Source: a virus. From it: 39,915 bases of DNA. Below the pieces are notes generated by a model, which was not told the DNA's origin, searched no databases, and saw only the letters and a list, made by a program, of their open reading frames with translations. Position numbers and translations under genes: made by a program. The DNA is taken from IMG/VR virus record IMGVR_UViG_3300008267_006832, positions 1 through 39,915 of that record. The stretch is one strand, 5' to 3'. Positions within the stretch are counted from its first letter, which is position 1. Each line of letters starts with the position of its first letter. This document shows positions 32,513-39,915 of the stretch, in pieces.

Positions 32513-33443
32513 CATTTTTGAGATAAATAAGATTGAGGAAAATGGTACTATACATTTTACTTATTTGGGTGAAGATACTCAAGACGAGTACGTTGTATCC
32601 ATAATCGATAGTAACACTGATTTGGTAGTACATAAGGCCAAATTAGGTTTACGAAAAGGAACTAACTGGTGGATATCAACAGGACCGTCAAATGCAAGAA
32701 GACTTAGAAACGCGAAATTCACAATCACCGTTGGGAATGTTATTTATGGTAGAGACATTAATTTTTATGGTGAAAATAGATTCTTAGTAGTCAACTCAGA
32801 ACCAATAACATTAAACCATAATGGTGATGACTTATTCCCAATCGTTTGTGAGATTTTCTATGACAAAGTATACGAAAGAGACTACGTCAAAGTCTCTAAT
32901 GGTGACGTTGTTGTTGACATTGGGGCTAACTATGGTGTGTTCTCATTATATGCACAACAATTTAATCCGTCAAAAGTTTATGCGGTCGAACCTATTAAAA
33001 GTACTTTCAAATGTATGTCAAAAAATTTAGAGGAGTATGGGGTTGTTTGTGTTAATAAAGCAATTAGTAATACAGACGGGTTTGAGGTATTTGCAATTAC
33101 CGACGTTAATGGTAATAACTTCTCAATAAAAAACTCCGAAGGTTACCACCCATCACAAATGATTAATGAAGAAATTGTTGAGACGGTCGACATTAATACA
33201 TTCATTAATGATTATAATATTGAAAAGATTGATTTCTTAAAAGTTGATTGTGAGGGAGGTGAGTTAGACCTCTTTGAACAAATTGATAAGATATACTTAT
33301 CAAATAATATTAAAAAAATTGCGATTGAGTATCACTCAAATTCGATAAAATTAAGAGTCACACAAATTTTAATTGAGAACGGTTTTACAATAGAGGATAT
33401 TGTTGGTTCAGACGAAATTGGTTTGATGTACGCATATAAGTAA
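32505..33443 (+). CDS. FkbM-family methyltransferase with N-terminal beta domain
   Basis: 312 residues. Residues 1 to about 92 form a beta-rich domain (GTIHFTYLGEDTQDEYVV ... KFTITVGNVIYG). From about 105 follows an FkbM-type S-adenosylmethionine methyltransferase: VVVDIGANYGVFSLYA (residues 135-150), VYAVEPIKSTFKCM, ANKAIS-type strand VCVNKAIS, and KIDFLKVDCEGGELDLFEQI. FkbM enzymes methylate hydroxyl groups, often on sugars. In this operon it probably methylates a glycan. It overlaps the previous gene by 8 bases. Confidence 0.85.
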   Translation: MNNIFEINKIEENGTIHFTYLGEDTQDEYVVSIIDSNTDLVVHKAKLGLRKGTNWWISTGPSNARRLRNAKFTITVGNVIYGRDINFYGENRFLVVNSEPITLNHNGDDLFPIVCEIFYDKVYERDYVKVSNGDVVVDIGANYGVFSLYAQQFNPSKVYAVEPIKSTFKCMSKNLEEYGVVCVNKAISNTDGFEVFAITDVNGNNFSIKNSEGYHPSQMINEEIVETVDINTFINDYNIEKIDFLKVDCEGGELDLFEQIDKIYLSNNIKKIAIEYHSNSIKLRVTQILIENGFTIEDIVGSDEIGLMYAYK

Positions 33444-33453
33444 AAGTCATAAT

Positions 33454-36147
33454 ATGAGTGAAAAAAAGAGAATATTATTTATCACACCTCATTTAAGTAC
33501 TGGTGGTGCACCACAAGTAACATTAAATAAAATCGAATTACTTAAAGATGAATACAACATTTTATGTGTTGAGTACTCATTCATCGCTTGGTCTTTTGTG
33601 GTTCAGAGGAATAAGATAATTAACCTTCTCGGTGATAATTTTATTTCATTACCTGAAGATAAAACACAAATATTAAACATAATTAATCAATTTAATCCTG
33701 ACGTTATTTCGTTTGAGGAGTTCCCTGAGTTTTTTATGGATGACTCAATTACAAAAGAGATTTATAAAAAAGATAGGGATTACTCTATTTTTGAAACCAC
33801 TCACGATTCTAGTTTTCCTGTTGAACATAAAAGATTTTTTCCTGACAAATTTCACTTTGTAAGTGCCTTTAACGCATTTAGATATTCGGTTCATGACGTT
33901 CCTTATGAAATAATTGAATACCCCGTGGATTATAAAGTAAAAAATCAAAGACAACAACAAGATAACCTTAAACTTGATTCGTCTTGGAGGCATGTGGTTA
34001 ATGTTGGGTTGTTTACACCAAGAAAAAATCAATCGTATCTTTTTGAGTTAGCCGAATATCTTAAGGGTTATAAGATTAAATTCCATTTTATTGGTAACCA
34101 AGCCGATAACTTTAAACATTATTGGGAACCATTAATGAATAATAAACCTAAAAATTGTGTAATTTGGGGTGAAAGAAATGACGTTGATTCATTTCTACAA
34201 GCGTCTGATTTATTCTTCTTTGCGTCAAGGGGAGATAGGAATAATAAAGAATTAAACCCAATAGCAATTAAAGAGGCTTTAGAATATAAAATGCCGATGA
34301 TGATGTTTAATTTAGACGTTTATTGTGGTAAGTACAATAACGAAGAGACCGTAACATTCTTAACTGGTGACATAGAGAAAGATGCTGAAAACATGATTAG
34401 TATATTAAAACCTGAAAAAAATATAACGTTTAGTGAAGACGAATTGATTATAATATCAACATATCCTGACACTACAGACCGAGAACAATTAACTATAGAT
34501 TGTATTAATTCATTCAGAAAAACAGGTAAAAAAATTGCCTTGGTTTCTCACTATCCTGTTAATGATAAAATACAAAAATTGGTTGATTATTATATATACG
34601 ATTCTAATAATCAAATGATTAAACATTCGTATTATAATAAGTTCTATAATTATAAACCTAATTATGATGTTGAGATTAATTTAAATTCATTTACTAAAAC
34701 TAACCAATCATTAGCTGCGTTAGTAAATTTCCAAAACGGGGTTAAATTTGCGAAACAATTAGGGGTTTCTAAGGTGATGATTATAACTTATGACGTTATC
34801 CTAAATGAGTTAGATATACCATCCATTAATAATTATTTTACTAAATTAGATGAATGGAAATGTTGTATCGCTTATATGGACACTGAATTAGGTATTGGTG
34901 TTGAGACAACCTCTATGGTTTTTAGAACTGATTATTTCATGGATATTTTTCCTGATGTAAGAGACGAAGGAAGTTTTAATCAACTTTGTAATTCCGTGGG
35001 TAGTCAAAATTTCTTAGAGGATTATTTTTATAAAACAATTAAAGATGAGGTTGGTCTTTGGGTTGAGCCAAATACTAAAACAATTTTACATAATTCAGGT
35101 ATTGGGGTTTCTTCTTGTTCTGAATACCTATCAATAGTTCCTATTGAGGACGAACCAAATAAACTTATGTTTTATTTCTACACCTATAATATCGATAACA
35201 AATCGATGAAAGTCAGGGTGTATGAAGGAATGGAATTAATCTTCTCTGAATTATTTAAAATCAAAACCACAAATGAATTTTACACCGAAATAACCTTCAA
35301 CGGGAAACCAATTAAAGTTATGGTTGACAGGATAGATGGTAATAATGTTTATAAAACAGAAACATTCGAGATAACTGAAGAAAATTTTAGTGATTACTCA
35401 AATAACGGTTTATTTAAACAAAAGAACAAGTATAAAATTAAATTAGTTCATTTACAAACAACAAGAAATGATGAGCGAGAGCAAAAGTCATTCGAGTCTG
35501 TAAGTCGTGTTGCCGATTATGGTATTGAATATGTGTTACATCGTAACGACCCATACCAATCATTACCACCATCACATAATTGTTTAAGACCTGACTGTGT
35601 TTCAATGACATTGTTTGATGAAGAAACAACTAATAGAATTGGTACCGCCTTGACACCAGCGCATTATGGTTGTTATGAATCGTTTAAAACGGGTATATTA
35701 TCCGAGTTTGATAATGACTTAGATTTTTTAATTGTTTGTGAGGGGGATTGTATTATTGAAGTACCGATTGAGGAGTTTGTGAATAAAGTCCAAGAATCGG
35801 CAAAACTAGTTAAAAAACATAATATAGGTTATTTTTCATTTGGGGATGTTGATACTTTAGATTTTGGGTGGAAACAATCCAATATTGTTGAGGAAATCCC
35901 TAATCAGGATTTAATATTCATAACTAATAAAATCATTGGTCTACAATGTATTATGTTCCCTAAATCACATAGACAATTTTTAATGGATAGTTTAAAGTAT
36001 CATCAGTGGGATGCCGCAGATATGTACTTTAATACAATATTTGTTAATAACAATCAAAAAATGGGTATACTAAAGGAAAGGATTACTACCCAAGCGGATG
36101 GATACTCTTTGATTGATAATCAATTCAAAGAATTCAGAAAAAAATGA
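33454..36147 (+). CDS. Three-enzyme fusion: GT4-type, GT2-like and GT25-like glycosyltransferase
   Basis: 897 residues. Residues 1 to about 330 are a GT-B (GT4) enzyme: ITPHLSTGGAPQVTLNKIEL at the start, HVVNVGLFTPRKNQ, and a donor-site helix NPIAIKEALEYKMPM. Residues about 335-560 resemble the stand-alone GT at 36144 (IIISTYPDTTDREQLTIDCI, ALVSHYPVNDKIQKLVDYYI). A beta domain follows (570-660; KLMFYFYTYNIDNKSMKVRV). From about 668 a GT25-like domain begins (KIKLVHLQTTRNDEREQKSF) with LTPAHYGCYESFKTG near 732 and acidic site VCEGDCII near 760. GT25 enzymes include lipooligosaccharide and collagen-type galactosyltransferases. One chain may therefore add three sugars in sequence. All motifs appear intact. 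Confidence 0.75.
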   Translation: MSEKKRILFITPHLSTGGAPQVTLNKIELLKDEYNILCVEYSFIAWSFVVQRNKIINLLGDNFISLPEDKTQILNIINQFNPDVISFEEFPEFFMDDSITKEIYKKDRDYSIFETTHDSSFPVEHKRFFPDKFHFVSAFNAFRYSVHDVPYEIIEYPVDYKVKNQRQQQDNLKLDSSWRHVVNVGLFTPRKNQSYLFELAEYLKGYKIKFHFIGNQADNFKHYWEPLMNNKPKNCVIWGERNDVDSFLQASDLFFFASRGDRNNKELNPIAIKEALEYKMPMMMFNLDVYCGKYNNEETVTFLTGDIEKDAENMISILKPEKNITFSEDELIIISTYPDTTDREQLTIDCINSFRKTGKKIALVSHYPVNDKIQKLVDYYIYDSNNQMIKHSYYNKFYNYKPNYDVEINLNSFTKTNQSLAALVNFQNGVKFAKQLGVSKVMIITYDVILNELDIPSINNYFTKLDEWKCCIAYMDTELGIGVETTSMVFRTDYFMDIFPDVRDEGSFNQLCNSVGSQNFLEDYFYKTIKDEVGLWVEPNTKTILHNSGIGVSSCSEYLSIVPIEDEPNKLMFYFYTYNIDNKSMKVRVYEGMELIFSELFKIKTTNEFYTEITFNGKPIKVMVDRIDGNNVYKTETFEITEENFSDYSNNGLFKQKNKYKIKLVHLQTTRNDEREQKSFESVSRVADYGIEYVLHRNDPYQSLPPSHNCLRPDCVSMTLFDEETTNRIGTALTPAHYGCYESFKTGILSEFDNDLDFLIVCEGDCIIEVPIEEFVNKVQESAKLVKKHNIGYFSFGDVDTLDFGWKQSNIVEEIPNQDLIFITNKIIGLQCIMFPKSHRQFLMDSLKYHQWDAADMYFNTIFVNNNQKMGILKERITTQADGYSLIDNQFKEFRKK

Positions 36148-37124
36148 AAACTTTAATAGTCATTGGTGCTTATCCAAACACGCCAAAAAAAGAAGAGGTA
36201 TTAATTAATGAGATTGAATCTTTAAAAGGTTTAGGATATGATTTCATGTTGGTTAGTCATCATCCCGTATCTACGGAAATTCAAAATATGGTCGATTATT
36301 ACATATTTGAAAAGAATCAAACTTTAACACCTTTAGATAGGACAACTTACTATTGGTTTCAAACCGATAGTTTTATGGTTAGAGTTAACAACGCAAGACA
36401 CGCATTACCAATATGTCAAAATATGTTTAACGCTTTTAAGTTATCAGAGGTAAGGGAGTATGATTTTGTTTTTTTTGTTGAGAATGATAATCTATTTTCA
36501 CCTAACGATTCACTCAAGTTAAAGTCGTTGGTTGATGATATGGTCTCAAAAAACAAACAATGTATTTTTTTTAAACCTAACAATTATTTAGATTACGGTT
36601 CAGTTGTCTACGAAACACAGATGTTTGGAATATCCCCGAAGTACTTTAATCAAGTATTTAAACTACCAACAACGGAAGATGAATATTTCACAAATCCCGA
36701 ACACCCAATAAGTCTAGAGCTTGGGTTTTATCAATCATTGAGTAAATATGAATCGGATTTTTTAATTATTAATCAACATTCTTATGAGTACTTTTCAGAA
36801 AGTAGTATTAATATTTTTAGGGTTGAGGAATTAATTATTGAGTTAATCCGTAACGATAAAAATCCTAATCTACCCGTACTTTTTTGTCATATGAATAAAG
36901 AACCTTTGTTTAAACACAAAATAATCATAAAACTTAATGGTGAACCTATGGAGGAGTTAAATTTATTTTTTGGGTTTTGGTTCTTTAGGTCATTCGAGAT
37001 TAGTAATAATATTTTAACTATAGAGATTTATAAGGATGATGTACTTGATGAAATTAAGTCGTATCATTTGAATGAACAAATACACGATTACGTAAATAAA
37101 AACGGAATAATAGAATTTAATTAA
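36144..37124 (+). CDS. GT2-like glycosyltransferase related to the middle domain of the preceding fusion
   Basis: 326 residues. The start LIVIGAYPNTPKKEEVLINEI followed by FMLVSHHPVSTEIQNMVDYYI parallels residues 335-400 of the upstream fusion protein (YPDTTDREQ ... LVSHYPVNDKIQKLVDYYI), so the two are paralogues. The acidic site is FFVENDNLF near residue 113. The C-terminal 70 residues (KHKIIIKLNGEPMEELNLFF ... ILTIEIYKDD) form another beta domain. The start overlaps the previous stop by 4 bases (ATGA). The gene was probably formed by duplication within the island. Specificity is unknown. Confidence 0.68.
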   Translation: MKTLIVIGAYPNTPKKEEVLINEIESLKGLGYDFMLVSHHPVSTEIQNMVDYYIFEKNQTLTPLDRTTYYWFQTDSFMVRVNNARHALPICQNMFNAFKLSEVREYDFVFFVENDNLFSPNDSLKLKSLVDDMVSKNKQCIFFKPNNYLDYGSVVYETQMFGISPKYFNQVFKLPTTEDEYFTNPEHPISLELGFYQSLSKYESDFLIINQHSYEYFSESSINIFRVEELIIELIRNDKNPNLPVLFCHMNKEPLFKHKIIIKLNGEPMEELNLFFGFWFFRSFEISNNILTIEIYKDDVLDEIKSYHLNEQIHDYVNKNGIIEFN

Positions 37125-37125
37125 T

Positions 37126-37671
37126 ATGGCACACGACCAACAAAGAGATTTTTTTAGAAGGGTGAGAGACAACTACCCTCATTTTTTTAGTGATGTTAAA
37201 GTTTTAGACATTGGGTCTTTAGACATAAATGGTAACAATAGACATGTGTTTACCCACCCGTATTATTATGTGGGGGTTGATTTAAATATGGGTGAAAATG
37301 TTGATGTTGTTTGTCCTGGCCATCTATATGAATGTGGATTTCAATATGACGTGGTTATATCATCTGAGTGTTTTGAACATGATATGTATTATGCGAGAAC
37401 GCTACAAAACATGGTAAGACTACTAAGGTCTGGAGGTTTGATGGTGTTTACATCAGCTTCCACAGGTAGACCCGAACATGGTACATTAAGAACTAATCCA
37501 GGTGACGCACCTTTTTTGATAGACATGGATGAGAAGTGGGCGAATTACTATAAAAATTTAACAGAAGATGATATTAGGTCAGTTATTGATATCAACAATA
37601 CATTTACCTCGTTTGGTTTTGAGTATGAGCCGTCGTCTTGTGATTTATATTTTTGGGGTATAAAAAAATAA
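37126..37671 (+). CDS. Small class I SAM-dependent methyltransferase
   Basis: 181 residues. Cofactor-binding motif I is VKVLDIGSLDINGNNRHVF (residues 24-42), motif II YVGVDLNMGENVDVV, motif IV YDVVISSECFEHDMYYARTL, and a post-motif strand LRSGGLMVFTSAS. This is the methyltransferase type 11 layout, without an added substrate domain. In its operon it likely methylates a sugar intermediate or finished glycan. One base separates it from the previous stop codon. Confidence 0.8.
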   Translation: MAHDQQRDFFRRVRDNYPHFFSDVKVLDIGSLDINGNNRHVFTHPYYYVGVDLNMGENVDVVCPGHLYECGFQYDVVISSECFEHDMYYARTLQNMVRLLRSGGLMVFTSASTGRPEHGTLRTNPGDAPFLIDMDEKWANYYKNLTEDDIRSVIDINNTFTSFGFEYEPSSCDLYFWGIKK

Positions 37672-37675
37672 CCCT

Positions 37676-38362
37676 ATGATTGACGTTATTTGTCTAACAG
37701 ACACAACAAGTTTAAAGATATATGAAATGACTCATAGAACGATTACTTCTATACGTGAGTCAGAAACGGATTATAAGTTCAATATTATTTTATTGGATAC
37801 TAATCCAAATTCAGAATATTCTTACAATAACGTTGATTATTATGTAACACCTAATGAACCATTTAACTATAATAGATATCTAAATATTGCATCAAAACAC
37901 TTAAAATTTGATTGGGTTTTAATTACAAATGATGATGTTAGATACGAAAAAAATTGGTTCAGTGAAATTTTAAAAATTTACAATTCAGATAATACAATCG
38001 AATCTTTTAGTCCTAAAGATATGTTGTTTTATTCTACAATATACGGTGACCATTTTTTAGGGTCAAACGACACTCATTGGGTTAGTTATAATGTCACCGA
38101 AGCTGTGTGTGGGTGGTCAATCTTAATGAGAAAAAAAGTGTGGGATTTAATCGGTAAGTGGGATGAAGAATTTGATTTTTATTATCAAGATAATGATTAT
38201 GCAAAAACTATAGAATCTTTAGGTATTAAACATGCCATAGTTAGAAATTCGTTGACTTTACATATCGGTAATTTATCTTTTTTTAATCGAAAAGACGATG
38301 AACATAGAGATAACAAGATGAGAGAAGGTTATAAAAAATATTTAAAAAAATGGGGTGAGTAA
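37676..38362 (+). CDS. GT2-family glycosyltransferase
   Basis: 228 residues, a compact GT-A domain. The start is MIDVICLTDTTSLKIYEMTH, the metal site VLITNDDVRYEKNW (Asp86, Asp87), an acceptor-side segment VCGWSILMRKKVWDLIGKWD, and the base region EEFDFYYQDNDYAKTIESLG typical of rhamnosyl-type GT2 enzymes. There is no membrane segment. The sequence ends in TGGGGTGAGTAAC, whose GTG is also a possible but less likely start for the next gene. Confidence 0.82.
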   Translation: MIDVICLTDTTSLKIYEMTHRTITSIRESETDYKFNIILLDTNPNSEYSYNNVDYYVTPNEPFNYNRYLNIASKHLKFDWVLITNDDVRYEKNWFSEILKIYNSDNTIESFSPKDMLFYSTIYGDHFLGSNDTHWVSYNVTEAVCGWSILMRKKVWDLIGKWDEEFDFYYQDNDYAKTIESLGIKHAIVRNSLTLHIGNLSFFNRKDDEHRDNKMREGYKKYLKKWGE

Positions 38363-38363
38363 C

Positions 38364-38816
38364 ATGAAAGTAACACAAGTAACACCAGGATTAATCCCAA
38401 TCCCACCAAATGGTTGGGGAGCCGTTGAGAAGATAATTTGGGAATATAAATTAAAGTTGGAAGACTTAGGTGTTTCAACCGATATTAAATATCTAAACGA
38501 GGTTCAAGTTGATGAAACGGATATCGTCCATATTCATATCGCTAACTTAGCAATCGAAGCCAAGAATAAAGGTATTCCTTACATCTTTTCATTACACGAC
38601 CATCATGTGGTACATAATGGTAGAGGTTCAGGTAATTATAATCAAAATTTAGAGGCAATTAAAGGTTCTATAATTTCTTTTTGTCACGCGGAATACTTAG
38701 TAAATTATTTTGAAGAAACTGATAAATTATTTTATTTGAGCCACGGTGTCGACACGAGTTTCTTTAGAAATGACACACCAATTAAGTCGTCACATAAATT
38801 ATTATGTATAGAATAA
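38364..38816 (+). CDS. GT4 glycosyltransferase, N-terminal part of a broken gene
   Basis: 150 codons from ATG 38364 (MKVTQVTPGLIPIPPNGWGA); the upstream in-frame GTG 38355 is less likely, as the ATG gives the canonical GT4 beginning. The N-terminal lobe is present: DIVHIHIANLAIEA, PYIFSLHDHHVVH, ISFCHAEYLVNYF, FYLSHGVDTSFF. Just after SSHKLLCIE a TAA stop occurs. The C-terminal half of the same enzyme follows in another frame, and the usual segment between them, containing the KGF donor-site region of GT4 enzymes, is absent. A deletion of about 100 bases with frame change is the simplest explanation; an assembly error is possible. A truncated lobe alone should be inactive. Confidence 0.75.
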   Translation: MKVTQVTPGLIPIPPNGWGAVEKIIWEYKLKLEDLGVSTDIKYLNEVQVDETDIVHIHIANLAIEAKNKGIPYIFSLHDHHVVHNGRGSGNYNQNLEAIKGSIISFCHAEYLVNYFEETDKLFYLSHGVDTSFFRNDTPIKSSHKLLCIE

Positions 38817-39915
38817 ACACTTCTTTGATGAGAATTCCGATTTATTAAAATACGAAAAATTAAAGGTTATATACAATAACCCCAATGAATCCGACATTAG
38901 AGAACTTTATAATACACACTCAATTTTCTTACACCCATCGTCATTAGAAGCGGGTCACCCAAATCTAACATTACTTGAGGCCTTATCTTCAGGTTTACCA
39001 GTTGTTGGTACATACGAAGGAACTCAAGATTTAAATGGTATGGTTAGAGTGTCTCGTAACACAGATGAGGTGGTTGATGGAATTCAAAAAATTATAAATG
39101 ATTATCCTAGTTACGTTGAGGAGACTAAGAAAGTTAGGGAAAAATACGATTGGAAAATAATCGTAAAGAGAATGTTAAAGATGTATGAAGCTGTTGGGTT
39201 AATCTCAAAACCATACACTTCTGAAGATACTAAGAATCTTTACATTAAAGATTATACAAAAAAAGAACCTGAAACAATTGTACCGATTAAAGTAGACCCG
39301 AGACTAAGTTTTAACGTTAATTTTGTTGACGGTCCGTACTTTGAGATGATAGGTAATACGGATACGGTTTATACACTTAATTTTTATAGTGGTGATTCAC
39401 TTTACTACACATCTCAAATGACCAAAAATACTTGGACAAGATTAAATGTTAAATATTTTATACCTTGGAGGATTGAACTCATTGATGATGTTGGTGATAA
39501 AGTTTATGAACATACATTATCATTTAAACACAAGAGGGTTTATATCGCATTTGATTCATCATCATTGGGAGATAACATTGCTTGGATGCCATATGTTGAG
39601 GAGTTTAGAAAAACACACGAGTGTGATGTAATATGTTCAACATTCAAAAATGATTTATTTGTTAATGAATATCCTAACATAAAATTTGTTTCACCAGGTA
39701 CTGTTGTTGAGAATTTACATGGTATGTATAAGATTGGGTGGTTCTACGATAAATTTAAAGAACCTGAATTACCGAACACAATACCATTACAAAAAACAAT
39801 CACAAATATATTAGGTTTACCGTTTAAAGAAATTAAACCAAACATATCATTTACCCCATCAAAAAGACCTATGGTGTCTAAATATGTGGTAATAGCAAAC
39901 GAATCAACCGCAGGT
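38812..39915 (+). CDS. C-terminal part of the broken GT4 gene fused to a TibC-like O-heptosyltransferase (partial)
   Basis: This frame is open from just after TAG 38809-38811 to the window end and has no own start near its beginning; the first ATG is near 39040. It continues the GT4 fold: FFDENSDLLKYEKLKVIYNN, then SIFLHPSSLEAGHPNLTLLE and ALSSGLPVVGTYEG, the donor-binding E-x7-E region. From about 39300 a beta domain (LSFNVNFVDGPYFEMIG ... YFIPWRIELID) and VYIAFDSSSLGDNIAWMPYV, HECDVICSTFKNDLF, and IGWFYDKFKEPELP closely match autotransporter strand-loop-strand O-heptosyltransferases (TibC type), which add sugars to Ser or Thr of surface proteins. The protein continues past 39915. Alone it could only be made by re-initiation. 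Confidence 0.75.

Noticed and set aside
32821-33030. Extra frame inside the FkbM methyltransferase gene
   Set aside because: Same-strand shadow with no motif; the FkbM reading covers the region with conserved cofactor motifs.
1-39915. tRNA genes, integrase or prophage attachment sites
   Set aside because: All gaps are short and none shows a cloverleaf with CCA end or an integrase-type gene nearby; nothing supports a temperate lifestyle.

Overview
The window looks like part of the genome of a large, strictly lytic-type contractile-tailed (T4-like) bacteriophage. Evidence for this is a contractile tail sheath protein, a tail tube protein of almost exactly T4 gp19 length, a tape-measure-like protein preceded by an apparently frameshifted tail assembly chaperone pair, neck-type proteins, and a family B DNA polymerase. 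The DNA is AT-rich, genes are tightly packed with start/stop overlaps, all readable stops fit the standard bacterial code, and clear Shine-Dalgarno sites are mostly absent upstream of starts. The last point, together with the style of the glycosylation enzymes, makes a Bacteroidetes host plausible; this is inference, not proof. No integrase, tRNA, IS element or CRISPR array was seen, and no stretch above 300 bases lacks a gene.

Layout. 1-4766 (minus) is the 5' portion of a very large baseplate-type protein with an embedded OmpA-like domain; it runs off the window. 4807-8274 (minus) holds tape measure, tail assembly chaperone (with a candidate +1 frameshift extension) and tail tube. 8396-9223 (minus) is a HAD-type phosphatase wedged between tube and sheath. 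9284-12613 (minus) is an enlarged tail sheath carrying a threonine-rich, cysteine-bounded insert. A tiny ribbon-helix-helix regulator (12734-12898, plus) faces away from the sheath promoter. 12895-15929 (minus) holds a gp15-like tail terminator candidate, a zinc-ribbon/nuclease-like protein and a small neck-type candidate. 15978-20837 (plus) holds an SNF2 helicase, a superoxide dismutase fused to the same nuclease-like module as the zinc-ribbon protein, a gp13-like neck protein and a small beta-rich protein. DNA polymerase (20834-23629, minus) and a SET-domain methyltransferase (23777-24184, plus) follow.

24213 to the window end is a glycosylation island of about 15 kb on both strands. It contains many glycosyltransferase domains (HtrL/YibB-like, GT2, GT34-like, Skp1-GlcNAc-transferase-like, GT9, GT4, GT25-like, TibC-like O-heptosyltransferase), three methyltransferase domains, several enzyme fusions, and two small secreted-looking or virion-type proteins with poly-threonine or Pro/Thr tails. 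The last gene, a GT4-TibC fusion, is broken by an internal deletion and frame change.

How it may work together. Tail genes share an octamer TATTTATA just upstream of their starts on whichever strand they lie, which may be a late promoter. The most interesting hypothesis is a phage-encoded mucin-like system: the island's protein O-glycosyltransferase-type enzymes could decorate the Thr/Pro-rich tracts in the sheath insert and in the two small proteins inside the island. A second unusual system is the nuclease-like module found twice, once behind a metal-complete superoxide dismutase and once behind a zinc ribbon.
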